Shown here in pieces: positions 35,640-46,984 of a stretch of 64,000 nt of DNA (position 1 is the first letter of the stretch; each line of letters starts with the position of its first letter). Under the pieces are notes generated by a model. That model ran no database searches and was not told the DNA's origin. It saw only the letters and a list, made by a program, of their open reading frames with translations. The position numbers and the translations under genes were made by a program. Source of the DNA: Stramonita haemastoma (Eukaryota > Mollusca > Gastropoda > Neogastropoda > Muricidae); contig CM060329.1 in assembly GCA_030674155.1 (NCBI GenBank), positions 14,563,667-14,627,666 of the forward strand, given 5' to 3'.

Positions 35640-37060
35640 CTTTCAAACTAATCAGGTATTAAGTTGAGTACAACTGGAACAACCCCCCCCCCCCCCCCCC
35701 CCCCCCAAAACCAACAACAAAACACTGTAACGACAGAGTTCCTCAGCAGACTTGAACCAAGAAAATAGTCTGCTAGATCTATGTTCTCTGGGGCGCAGAA
35801 AAGTTGGCGCATGGTGATGCCAGTTAATAATACTCAGATCAGTCATTGAAGGAATCATAACTGGAGTGCAGGCTTCTGTAGGGGTAGACAGGGACGGATT
35901 GGAAACGGCGGAATCCCTGAGAGGGATGTTTCAGGGGAGTTTTCCACAAGAGGTGACACACGTGCCTCCCTATGTTGCCTACAAAGATGCTGGTTTCTCG
36001 TGCATTAGGATGGATGTCGTCTCAAAGATGGCAACTTTGAAAATTGGGGCTCCTCATGAATGTGATGTCCACCTCAAATAGCTCGGAAGTGACCATGGCA
36101 TTGAATAGCTGGCGTTTCACATCTAATTGAGTGTCATTAACGGCGGTTGCTTTGCTGACCACAAACTGGGTTTTGGGATTTTTCATTGCCACATCTGAGG
36201 GTGGTGACAAATCTTTTGCTCAGATCAAGGGCATCTTTTCATTTGAGGTCACTGATGCCGCTGTGCACCACCACTGCATCTGGTTTATTGGTGGAGTCGG
36301 AGGTTGAGACACTCTGCAGGGATTTTTGCATCTCAGAAAGATTAAATGATTTCTGCATGCAGGCGTTTATGTTATATGACTGGCCAAGTCGTTTCTTTTC
36401 TATTTGGTTCAGATATGAATCATGCAGAATAAAGACTTTTGGAATATTTTCTCTGATCTGCTTTGGATGCCCTGCAGGCGTGGTTTCCTTTTTGACGTCA
36501 TAGACATGTCGTCATAACAAAAAGATGAAGCTGCCTTGCCTTTTTGCGATGCAGTAGCCTAGGCTTAGGTCCCTGTCGGCAGCTCGGTGTCTTTGGAGCG
36601 TTGGAAGCACTGGCCTGACCTGGCTGTGTGGGGGAGCTAGCAACCTCAGCGTAATGACGGCTTCGTGTCTGGCTAGCTCTGTCCGTTTGCGTGCCTTTGG
36701 TCGCCATGGGCTTTTCTTTTTCAGCTCGTACCTGGTCCAGCGTTTTTTGGAGAGTAGACCCGTTCACATAGCGCCCAAATCATTTTCGAGAGGTCGGCAA
36801 AGCTATGGGAACCATTTGCAATCTGGCGATAGGTTTGTTCTGCCAGACTTGCAGTGCAGACTTCAGGGGCAGTTGGAAAACTCATGGGCTGGCTTGCCGG
36901 TGACTCGGTTGGGTCTTTTTCTTTCTTTTTTTTAAAATATAGATTTCTGCTTCTGAGAAGGCCAGGTGGCTGGGGATCCCTGTGCAGCGGCTCTGACAGG
37001 GATGGCAGTTAAGCGAGTGGTCATGCTCCGCCTCTTCATCTTGGACACATGCATGCACCA
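35640..37060 (-). pseudogene. Retroelement ORF1 with PHD-like Zn motif and SGNH hydrolase domain
   Basis: Minus-strand reading in order: a Cys/His-rich part (LNCHPCQSRCTGIPSHLAFS, about 36,990), a Thr/Ser/Gln-rich linker (KGTQTDRASQTRSRHYAEVA), then an SGNH/GDSL-type hydrolase: VFILHDSYLNQIEKKRLG (nucleophile-block Ser, about 36,420), DAVVVHSGISDLK (GxND-like block), FVVSKATAVND, DVKRQLFNAMV and DDIHPNARETSIF (catalytic Asp-x2-His block). A similar esterase is known in ORF1 of CR1/L2-type LINEs. A stop after SGISDLK and frame changes break it. It may belong to the RNase H LINE downstream or to a separate LINE. Confidence 0.72.
35683..35706. repeat. Poly(C) run of about 24 bases
   Basis: Homopolymer run within the C-terminal part of the ORF1 pseudogene. 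Its length is unreliable in most assemblies. Confidence 0.9.
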
Positions 37061-37117
37061 ACTTTTTCCACGGAGAAGAATCAGCTGCTGAGTGTCTCCG
37101 CTATTTTGAATCACGAA

Positions 37118-37320
<203 letters not shown>

Positions 37321-37329
37321 GCGCCAAAA

Positions 37330-38015
37330 ATACAGCTTGCGTGTGTATAAAGTAGAAATAAAAGGAACTATATTTTGATATTTTTTTGCTTTCTGAAAAG
37401 ACCGAGAGAAGTGGGGAAAAAATAGGAAAAAAAACCCTCTCTGGAAAGAGAGCAGTAGTGTGCAGAGGCTGGCTGAGAACTGGAGCCAAGATGATGATGG
37501 TAAGCCTGAAATATGAGAGGTCTGGGAATAGATGCATCGATTTGGGAGGAAATAAATCATTAGAATTATCAGAAGGAAAACGACAACCCAAAACCCCCTA
37601 GTGGTGTACTTTCCAAGTATGGTTAAAGAAAAAAGGTTCGCAACAAATCCCCGTTTAGAAAGCCTTTCCTGAACTCCACGTGATGAGTTTTGTGTAAATC
37701 AATACTGCATGGCATAATTAGGCTACTAGGACAGAGGAGGGGGCGAGTTGGGAGATGGAGAAAGGTGGGGGGAGGGGACAGAAGGAGAAGGGTGGAGGGT
37801 ATGGTGGTCATGATTGTTGTTACTGTTGGAATTGTTGGAATTAAATTTTTGTTCCTATCCTTTTTGTGATTTTCTTTAGGACTGAAAACTGAATTGAGAG
37901 TCAAACTCAGCACGACTGAGCGTAGTTATATTTAGGTGACCGTGCATAATATTTGCGGTTCCACAAACCATTGGCAGTTTACATGTGGTTTGTAAATGGC
38001 TATCTTTATTCTTTC
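37330..38015. other. No gene seen
   Basis: Purine-rich non-coding sequence; no motif is recognised on either strand. Confidence 0.35.
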
Positions 38016-38017
38016 AC

Positions 38018-38340
38018 CTTCACCTTTTCTTGTCCCGTAGTCCCAGGGACCATAGGGGAACAGATGACAATATTTACACAACTGCATACACACGAGGACT
38101 GGATGAAAAAAAGCACATGAGTGCTTATCCCATTATCCTTGATATAAAAGAATTTTAAAAAATAGGGGCACCACTGAAGATATTGTAACCGACTTCCTCC
38201 ACTCCTCACGGCCCTCCACCCTCCGTAGCAAGTCGTTTCACACAGGTCTGTCCACTCTCTGATGTTTTCTTCCCATCCTCTGTCTGCCTCTTCCCACCAT
38301 TTCCTGTCTTGGCCAGTCCAGATGTGCCCACATGCACAGT
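38018..38340 (-). mobile_element. LINE family E 3' end, with nested SINE
   Basis: CTTGTCCCGTAGTCCCAGGG at 38,029 and GCACCACTGAAGATATTGTA at 38,167 correspond in order to 52,750-52,800. GATGTTTTCTTCCCATCC (38,262) corresponds to GATGTTGTCCTCCCATCT (52,866). It is the C-terminal and 3' untranslated part of the twin-primed LINE family, with a TTCACC-type tail on the left. A SINE fragment splits it at 38,059-38,161. No frame is intact. Confidence 0.7.
38059..38161 (+). mobile_element. SINE family 2, 3' half, inside a LINE end
   Basis: GAACAGATGACAATATTTAC to GATATAAAAGAATTTTAAAA, flanked by ATAGGGG at 38,052-38,058 and 38,162-38,168. It is a 5'-truncated SINE insertion with a 7-bp TSD. Confidence 0.75.
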
Positions 38341-38344
38341 CACA

Positions 38345-38522
<178 letters not shown>

Positions 38523-38619
38523 AATTCTTTATCTTATAACTCTTTTGTATTTCACACAGAAAATACTACGTCCACTGGACACAGTAGAAAACTATCCAAG
38601 TTTTTATCTCTGTCCTCCT

Positions 38620-38770
38620 AATCTTTCGCTTTTCGTAAGATAGCCATCGTGTGCCGGTGGACAGTGACAAGTTTACAAAACCTATACACGCGTGAAAAAG
38701 ATGTTGCTATTCTGTACCCTCGATATAAGATAAATAAATAATAAATAATAAAAAATAAATAAATAAATAT
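38620..38770 (+). mobile_element. SINE family 2, 3' portion, diverged
   Basis: CGCTTTTCGTAAGATAGCCA, TCGTGTGCCGGTGGACAGTG and CCCTCGATATAAGATAAATA are in family 2 order with point changes and short deletions; an AAATA-type tail follows. Confidence 0.75.
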
Positions 38771-39300
38771 ATAGTCTATGTAATATAGAGACTGCACTCC
38801 ATCAAAGTGTTAATTGTTGTTACATCGAATTGCATAGGCAAACCTGAAAAAAGAAGAAACAATTCAATGTATATGAGACAGATCAGAAACACACAACACA
38901 AAATAAAACGCCATCTGTTTTGCTCATGAATATTAGCAAAGTACAAAGGAAAGTACTCTCAGTATTGTGTGAACAGGATCAGCACTTCAGTACTAATAAC
39001 AATAGAACATGTACATTGCATGTATATCTGCTTTTTTTGGGATTGGCATCGTACTGCAATCAAGACTGTTCAAACAGATTGCCTGAACATTTATTTTAGT
39101 GTTTGTTTTGGATTTTTGTTTTGTTCCTTGGTACAGCTCCGATGTTTACCAATGGTGCTATTTTGAACGTATGCGACCTTTTTTTTTTCGTACAATAAAG
39201 GCAGCCTATTCCAACTTCATGGAAGTATTTGTATGAAATAAGCTACAATACGAGTGACTCTCTGAATACGAGAACGAGCTTTTCGATATCTCAAAAGCAC
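38771..39300. other. No gene seen
   Basis: AT-rich; one plus frame at 38,969-39,166 shows no recognisable domain. AATAAA near 39,195 follows a T-run and cannot be tied to a gene. Confidence 0.35.
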
Positions 39301-39315
39301 AAAAATTCACGTGGG

Positions 39316-40255
<940 letters not shown>

Positions 40256-40930
40256 TCACAAGCATATCTTAACAGTTGACAATTCTATAACTTATTGCAT
40301 AATTATACTTAACTGCTATTGCAGTAAATGGATGTGAAAAAAAAACTTTATCAGAACCAGTGAAAAACAGAATAGGAATACATAGGAGATGCAAAATAAA
40401 AAGAGAAGACAATGGTCAGGGGGTGGGGGTGGGGGTGGGGAGGGGACAAGGTCTACGCATAAGCACATTGTAAAGAAAGCCCTTATGAATATACCGCGCT
40501 TCATTCAAGGCAGATAAAACTGACAGGCATAGCATCGAGCTGTTGAGGAGGCAGAGTAATATTGGAAGATGCGGAAGGACTGCCGTCCGTCCCCCCTTCT
40601 CTGTGACTTCAATTACCATAAAGAACAGCCAGGCATGACAGGCCGTAAATCGAAGAATTAATGGGATGATTGTGCTGCAGGAGCACCGGTGGAAAAATTT
40701 ATGTCTGTCCAAAGGAAATAGAGGCAGTGTACATGTTCCTTTTATTTAGCATAACCTTTTAGATGTGATTGTATATCTACTGGTTTTATATGTTTGAATT
40801 GTGTTTTGGATTCATTTCTAAAATGTTTTGTGTCATTCTTTTCAATTTATTAATGAAACACTTTGTATAATTATATATTGTATTCATGTCTTGGTTTTGG
40901 TTTATAAATACGAACCCTTAGTTATCTCAA
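40256..40930. other. No gene; G-quadruplex-prone run
   Basis: Non-coding. GGGGGTGGGGGTGGGGGTGG at 40,419, extended by GGAGGGG, has four or more G-runs and could fold into a G-quadruplex. Confidence 0.5.
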
Positions 40931-40944
40931 AATCACTAGAAAGT

Positions 40945-41365
40945 CATGTGGATTAAAAGGTGGGTCCCCTGCCTACAAAGCGAAAAGTCCGGGTCGGAAG
41001 TGTGCGGTGGTTCCAGCCCCATTTGGGCCTGAAACTATTCCCCCTTCCATTAGACGATGGGTGGTAGTCTGGGTGCTAGTCTTCCAGTTCAGACGATAAA
41101 CCGAAGTCCCATGTGCTACACAAAATTATTTAGCATACATAAAAGAAACCGCGGCAACTGAAGAGTTTCCTTGCCAAATCTCTAAAAGAAAAAAAAAACT
41201 AATAGGGAAACAAAATTAATGCACTTGCAGACAGGAGAAAATAATGGGTGGGTTTGCCCTTGTGGCAACGCGCTCTCCCCGGGGAGAGCAGCCCGAATTT
41301 TACGCAGAGAAATCTGCCGCGACTGAAAATGGTGTAATATGCAATCAAGCAAGGCTGAAAAAAAA
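40945..41365 (+). mobile_element. Third SINE-like repeat, head degraded
   Basis: CCCCCTTCCATTAGACGATG, TGGTAGTCTGGGTGCTAGTC, CAGACGATAAACCGAAGTCC, ACCGCGGCAACTGAAGAGTT and, further on, CGCGCTCTCCCCGGGGAGAG with CAGAGAAATCTGCCGCGACT. From memory this resembles the body of a SINE common in molluscs; I could not check it. The hallmark tRNA boxes are not clear. CTCTCCCCGGGGAGAG is a perfect 16-bp palindrome. Only one copy is in the window. Confidence 0.5.
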
Positions 41366-41960
41366 ATCAACAAGCAAACATACACCAGCACAAATCAATC
41401 CTCCCATATCTACCCTGTGCACAATGTATAACTAAATGAGATTCATTTCAAAAGCATTCCCAAAATCCGAATGCGGCTATCTTTTTGGTGGTACAAACGA
41501 TCGCACACACCAAATCTGTCTGGTAAACTTCGGAGTTCTAGACGAGAAACAATAACGAAAAAACCACTAAGAGTATCTACTTTCATTCGCACAAAATCAC
41601 AGCCATGCAGTAGAACTGGTCCACTGTTACCATTATACTAATTAATTCACACTGGGCAGACACTGACCAGAAACATAAACGCATATTTTCATATGATGGA
41701 ATTCAAGTTTACAATCTGTCAGTGAGGCATCCAACACAGTAACCATTTTATTGCTGAAGCTGGTATTTTGAAAAGTAATTTCACAAAGTATATGTCTCCT
41801 CTAAGCAAACATATTCTGAAGGTTTTGCATCGTTCTTTGAGCAATAGAAAATTCATATGCATATTTTTAGCACTTTGAGTTGCGTTTCAGACAATATTAG
41901 TATGGGAGTTAATTGCTAGTTGGTAATTTAAAGACTCTTGTCTTTTGTTCAGGCTCATAA
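41366..41960. other. No gene seen
   Basis: AT-rich unique sequence; no motif is recognised. Confidence 0.35.
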
Positions 41961-41963
41961 AAC

Positions 41964-42814
41964 AAGAACTCTTATTCAATTCCTTTAAAATAGCAAACTG
42001 CTGTAAAATTAACCCTAATACACTATTGAGACAAACAAGTAACATGTCCATTGAATAGTGTGTGTGTGGGGGGGGGGGGGGGGGGGGGGCAGGTAAAATG
42101 TACCTTGTCTCCAGACTGATCAGTCCACCTATTACTGTTGTAATAGATATTTGTATACAATAAATGAATGAATAAAATGAGAATAAGGGTTAGGAGAACT
42201 CAGTGACGGTAACTAATACTTTAAGAGTAAATATAAGCACCTAGTATCATGCTATTGTAGACTCGTCTGAGCACCATAAAAAAAAAAAAAAAATTGTCAG
42301 TGCTTTGAGGAAAGGATAAGGAAGAGACAGAAGAGAAAGAAGAAAAGAACCAGACTTGCATGCCTATGCCATGTTCAGCGATTTGAATTGATAACCTTCT
42401 GTGTCTATATGTGTCTATGTATGTTTATATGTATGTTTGTGTCTTCTCGTTTATGATCCCATGTGTCCAAATGTCATAATTATTTGCTGAATAACGTGAC
42501 CGCATAAGTGCAGAATATGTTTTGATTGATTACTTGTTATAATTGTGATTATTATTCAGAAACATACCAAACTTTGGCTGGTTTTGTTGCTGTTGTTGTT
42601 GTTGCTGTTTTGCTTTTTTGTTTTTTAATGAAATAACTACTATAGTAAGCTCCAAAATTATGTACATATTAATATTATATTCACATGCATTTGTGCGTTA
42701 AAATGGTGGAGACGATGGGTAGAGATGATACTTTTGGTGTTCAATGTTTACTTGTATTTATATGCAAAACTTGAATAAAAATGTTTAAAAAAAAAAAAAA
42801 GAACTCTTATTCAA
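41964..42814 (+). pseudogene. Poly(A)-tailed retrocopy with target-site duplication
   Basis: AAGAACTCTTATTCAA occurs at 41,964-41,979 and again at 42,799-42,814. Between them is about 820 bp ending in GAATAAAAATGTTT and an A-run of about 17 (42,787-42,800), so a polyadenylation signal sits just before the tail. These are the marks of an mRNA copied and inserted by LINE machinery. No protein is recognised; it looks like 3' untranslated sequence, AT-rich with CTGTTGTTGTTG. A G-run at 42,067-42,090 and an A-run at 42,278-42,292 are internal. Confidence 0.7.
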
Positions 42815-42942
42815 CGTCATCAAATCAAGATATCTAAACAAGTAATAAACAAGTAACATTATTTCCAGCATATATAATTATGCTTGTCAGCTTTCTTGGT
42901 AGCTGTGATTATCGTACATGTTTTTAAAAAAAATCTATCTAT

Positions 42943-43218
42943 TCTTTTATATCGAGGATAAAGGAATAAGCACTCATGTGCTTCTTTTTATTTATTTATT
43001 TATTTTTTTTACATGTAGTCCCCGTGTGTATGCAGTTTTGTAAATCTAATCTGTTCCCACCGGCATGCAATGGCCTACTCTTATGAAAAGCGGAACAGGA
43101 TTTAACGTGTGCGCATGGTGTTTTGCGTTCGTTCGCATATGGGGCCTCGGTTTATAGTCTCATCCGAAGGACTTTTGTAGAGAGCGGAGTCAGCAATGAT
43201 AATAACTCCAAAAGTTAA
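42943..43218 (-). mobile_element. SINE family 2, head truncated
   Basis: Minus strand: AGGAC-type body, GTTAAATCCTGTTCCGCTTT, CCGGTGGGAACAG and the terminal GCACATGAGTGC hairpin with TCCTCGATATAAAAGAA. A TTTA array is inserted in the terminal part (42,987-43,008). The tRNA head is missing; the copy stops near AATAACTCCAAAAG. Confidence 0.8.
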
Positions 43219-43229
43219 GTTTTGTGCCA

Positions 43230-43470
43230 GTAGGAAGGGATTCAAATTCAAACTCAAATTCAATATACTTTATATATCTGAAACAGAAATTACAGTGAGT
43301 TACAAGCCATATATAAGCACAATAAGCACGTAAAAATATCTATATAGCACATACACAGGTTCTGAACATCAGCCCTAACCCATCACAGTATAAAGAGCAC
43401 CCACAAGTCAGCAATACCTCACTAACTACCCAAATAAAATCTCAAACATTTGTGTGGGCACCAGTATGCC
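43230..43470 (-). mobile_element. Retroelement 3' untranslated end with TTGAAT-type tail
   Basis: The minus strand ends in ATATAAAGTATATTGAATTT and GAGTTTGAATTTGAATCC, a repetitive tail like those of other LINEs here. No coding part is recognised upstream; a CA array starts at 43,475. Confidence 0.45.
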
Positions 43471-43474
43471 CAAG

Positions 43475-43619
43475 CACACACACACTCACACATGGCTCGC
43501 GCACGCACACACACGCACACGCACATACACACACACCCACCCACGCACGCACGCACGCACGCACGCACGCACCAGCACGACACACCACGCACCACCAACC
43601 ACACACACACACACGACAC

Positions 43620-43670
<51 letters not shown>

Positions 43671-43690
43671 CACACACACACACACACACG
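43475..43690. repeat. CA / GCAC compound array
   Basis: CA with GCAC tetramers (43,540-43,572) and a clean CA run to 43,690. A LINE starts immediately afterwards. Confidence 0.95.
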
Positions 43691-43694
43691 CGAA

Positions 43695-46084
43695 CTTTAA
43701 AACGCTATAAGAAGTGGTTCGACCAGGCTTGTTACATTCAAAGGCGAGAACTTATACCACAAAGGAATGCACTAAATAGACACCCGCAAAGCAGAACGTT
43801 AAATGAGAAATACTATCACCAGCTAAAAGTTTATAATTGACTGTTGAAGAAAAAAAAGAAATCATACAAAAATAGTCTCAATGAAGCCTTATTACAAGAC
43901 CCAAACCAAGTATGGAAGATAAACTACTCCAAAAGGCAGAAAATCCTATATAAGATAGTCACTCTCCCCTTTCAAACTCAAATGGTTAAAACATTTGGAA
44001 GGCCTTTTGGGTAAAAACTGTAACGTTGATAAAAACATAAAAGCTGTACTGGAAATGATAAACTCAAACATTTCATATTCTAAAGATCTTACCTCGACTT
44101 TCCAATTATTATAAAAGAGATACTGCATGCGTCTCGAAATATGCGCAACAAAAAGGCACCTGGAAAAGATGGCATTACTAATGAAATAATAAAAGCCAGC
44201 CTACCAGACATGATAGAAACTGTTCAAAAATTATTTCAGCTAATTCTTAGTTCTGGCATCTATCCTGACTAGAGTAAAAAAGGAATTAGTGACCCATTGA
44301 ATTGGAAATGGAACCTGGAAATTATCGAGGAATAACACTTAATAAATCCTTAGTAATCTTTTCAGTCAGATATTGAACAATCACATATCGAATTATCTTG
44401 AAGACAACAGACTAATATCACACGAACAAGCAGGCTTCCGAAAATCATATAGGACATCAGACTAAAGAAAATAATAGATGACGTTTTAAAATCTCGAAAG
44501 AATCGTCTTTATTGCTGCTTTGTTGACTTTCAGAAAGCTTTTGACTCAGTCTGGCATGAGGGTTTTATGTTGAAAACGTATTGCTTAGGTATTAAAGGAA
44601 ACTGTTTTAGAACAATCCAAAGTATGTATAATAATGCAACAGTGTGCACCAGAAATCGTTGTGGTTTCTCCTCTGAAACATCAGTTCAAAAAAGGTGTAC
44701 TACAAGGAAATGTACTTAGTCCTACTTCATTTAACGTATTTGTAAATGATATTCCAAGTTATATTGATTATATGGACTCACCATCCATGTTATTTCTTGC
44801 CTGTTGTACGCTGATGACTTTGCAATCCTATCTACTGCAAAGGCAGGATTACAAAAGAAGCTAAATAACCTTACTGTATATTGTGAAAACTGGGGACTAA
44901 ATATCAACACGGAAAAAAACAAAGTTGTAATATTCACTCACTTCAGACCCAGAAGTACCTATTCACTTCAAACTAGGTAGTCATATAATCCAAACTATTG
45001 ATCAGTTCAAATACTTGGGTGTAGTATTCCACAAATCAGGAACTTTTCACTGTGCCCAAGAAGACTTAGCTAAAACAGGCAAATAAAGCAGTGCTGAATA
45101 TTCGTTACGATACTATAATGCAGCTTTTTGATTCATTGATTATGCCTATTGCAACATATGGAGCAAATTTGGCTTCCTTGGGTTGAAAATAAGATACCTG
45201 TCTCAGTTAACTCTTTCATATCCTCTTTCTTTGGAAACTGTCTCTCTTCTAAATATCCACATAAAAAACACATATGAAATTTTGTTAACTTATTTTGGGT
45301 CTACATTCTTAATCAATGAATCTACTAACGTTTGCAGAATTAGGAAGCTATCCAGTGGGGATTCATGTTGCATATCGAGTGATTGATTACTGGACTCATC
45401 TTACATGTACATCATAATACTTACACAAAAAGAGTGTACAATGCTATGTTGAACCAAGAGGACACTGCTAAAGCTCACTGGATACGGTTTGTTAAAAACG
45501 TTCTTCATAACATAGGGCTAGGACACGTTTGTAACAATCAGTCAACACAGTAAATACAGGCTGAAATTTGCATTTCGCCAAAAATTAGAAGAGAGTCATG
45601 TCAAGTTCTGGAAACAAAGAACAAAAACAAGTAGGCTCGATTTTTACGATAAAATTAGAATAATTAACACCTAGAACATTACCTAGTTGCAGATATCGAC
45701 CCATCCCACAAACAAGGTCTTTGCAGACTCAGAGTCAGTGCCCACGATTTGAACATTGAGCGTGGTCGATATACAGGCACCCCAAGAGAAGAAAGATTGT
45801 GTAATGTGTGTGGAGTTGTAGAAGATGAATTTCATTTTTTTGGATGCGTGTATGTTGTTTCAGCGTCTACGGAGTAATCTACTTAAAGAGGTCCAGCCAT
45901 TTATTGGTAGGAGCAACCAAACAAATATGTTTGAATAATTTGATTCCAAGTGATTGTGTACAGCTTGACGAAAGTATGTTTTTGATTGCATGAATCTTCG
46001 GTGACTTTTTCTAATCAATTTGTTCACTTGTGTCTATAAGCTTTGTATGCTTCCATGGCAATAAGCGTGTTCTGTTCTGCTCTG

Positions 46085-46085
<1 letters not shown>
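43695..46085 (+). pseudogene. LINE family H, RT to 3' end, heavily decayed
   Basis: The first frame reads [20 protein letters not shown] and ends at about 43,838. Further frames hold KAPGKDGITNEIIKASLP (44,155, finger motif), PGNYRGITLNKSL (44,318), HEQAGFRKSY (44,420), CFVDFQKAFDSVWH (44,518, motif A), KGVLQGNVLSPTSFNVFVND (44,694, motif B, with LQGN in place of RQGC), a frameshifted YADD region (44,808) and LCNVCGVVEDEFHFF (45,800, Cys/His motif). The 3' end GCTTCCATGGCAATAAGCGT with TTCTGTTCTGCTCTGTTC passes into a CA array. Frameshifts occur roughly every 100-200 bases. It is flanked on both sides by CA arrays. Confidence 0.8.
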
Positions 46086-46155
<70 letters not shown>

Positions 46156-46171
46156 CACACCACAACACACG

Positions 46172-46250
<79 letters not shown>

Positions 46251-46266
46251 CCACACACACACACTT
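46086..46266. repeat. (CA)n array
   Basis: CA array with CCACAC and GCACGCAC interruptions, directly after the LINE tail. Confidence 0.95.
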
Positions 46267-46485
46267 GTGTCCTTTGGATGAGACTGTAAACCAATTTGTA
46301 ACCAATTTGTTATAATATGTTGTATGATGAAACAAATATCAATTAAATTAAAAAAAACAAAAAACCACACTTTGTCCATTCAAATATTACATATGGTTTA
46401 GAATGATAAAAGGTAACCTTTCCTATACTTCACAATTTCCCATCCCATTTTGGCCTGAGCACTGAATCTCATCCCCCCGCCTCTC

Positions 46486-46631
<146 letters not shown>

Positions 46632-46975
46632 GGGAGCGGATAGCCTAGTGGTCAGAACATTGTGCTGGCAATTTGACGACCCGGGTTCGAGTCCGGTCGA
46701 GGAAATTTTCTTCCTGGAGTTAACATCAGTGCTGACTCCACTCTCCCCAAAAGTCCTTCGGATGAGACTTTAAACCGAGGCCGAACGCACGCAGAACATC
46801 TTGCGCACACGTTAAATCCTGTTCCGCTTTTCGTAAGAGTAGGCCATCGTGTGCCAGTGGGAACAGATGACAATATTTACAAAACTGCATACACACGGGG
46901 ACCGGATGAAAAAAAGCACATGATTGCTTATTCTGTTATCCTCGATATAAAAGAATAAATAAATGAAGAAATAAA
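46632..46975 (+). mobile_element. SINE family 2, full length
   Basis: A box GATAGCCTAGTGGTCAGAAC and B box GGGTTCGAGTCC are intact, followed by the full body. A 7-base loss removes part of the GTGTGCGAAC block. It ends with GCACATGATTGC, TTATCCTCGATATAAAAGAA and an AAATA tail. A LINE begins directly after. Confidence 0.9.
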
Positions 46976-46984
46976 TAAGATTCA

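Noticed and set aside
35683..35706. Poly(C)/poly(G) runs (also 42,067 and 51,800) as functional signals
   Set aside because: Homopolymers of this kind are common slippage products and assembly-sensitive; no associated feature.
43475..46266. LTRs flanking the LINE at 43.7-46.1 kb, because CA arrays lie on both sides
   Set aside because: The flanks are only microsatellites, with no TG...CA-bounded repeat, primer-binding site or polypurine tract; the RT motifs are non-LTR.
46632..46720. tRNA gene suggested by A and B boxes (also at 6101, 27,949 and 51,461)
   Set aside because: The same head recurs with a conserved non-tRNA body and tail in many copies, and no cloverleaf with a proper acceptor stem was found; these are SINE heads.
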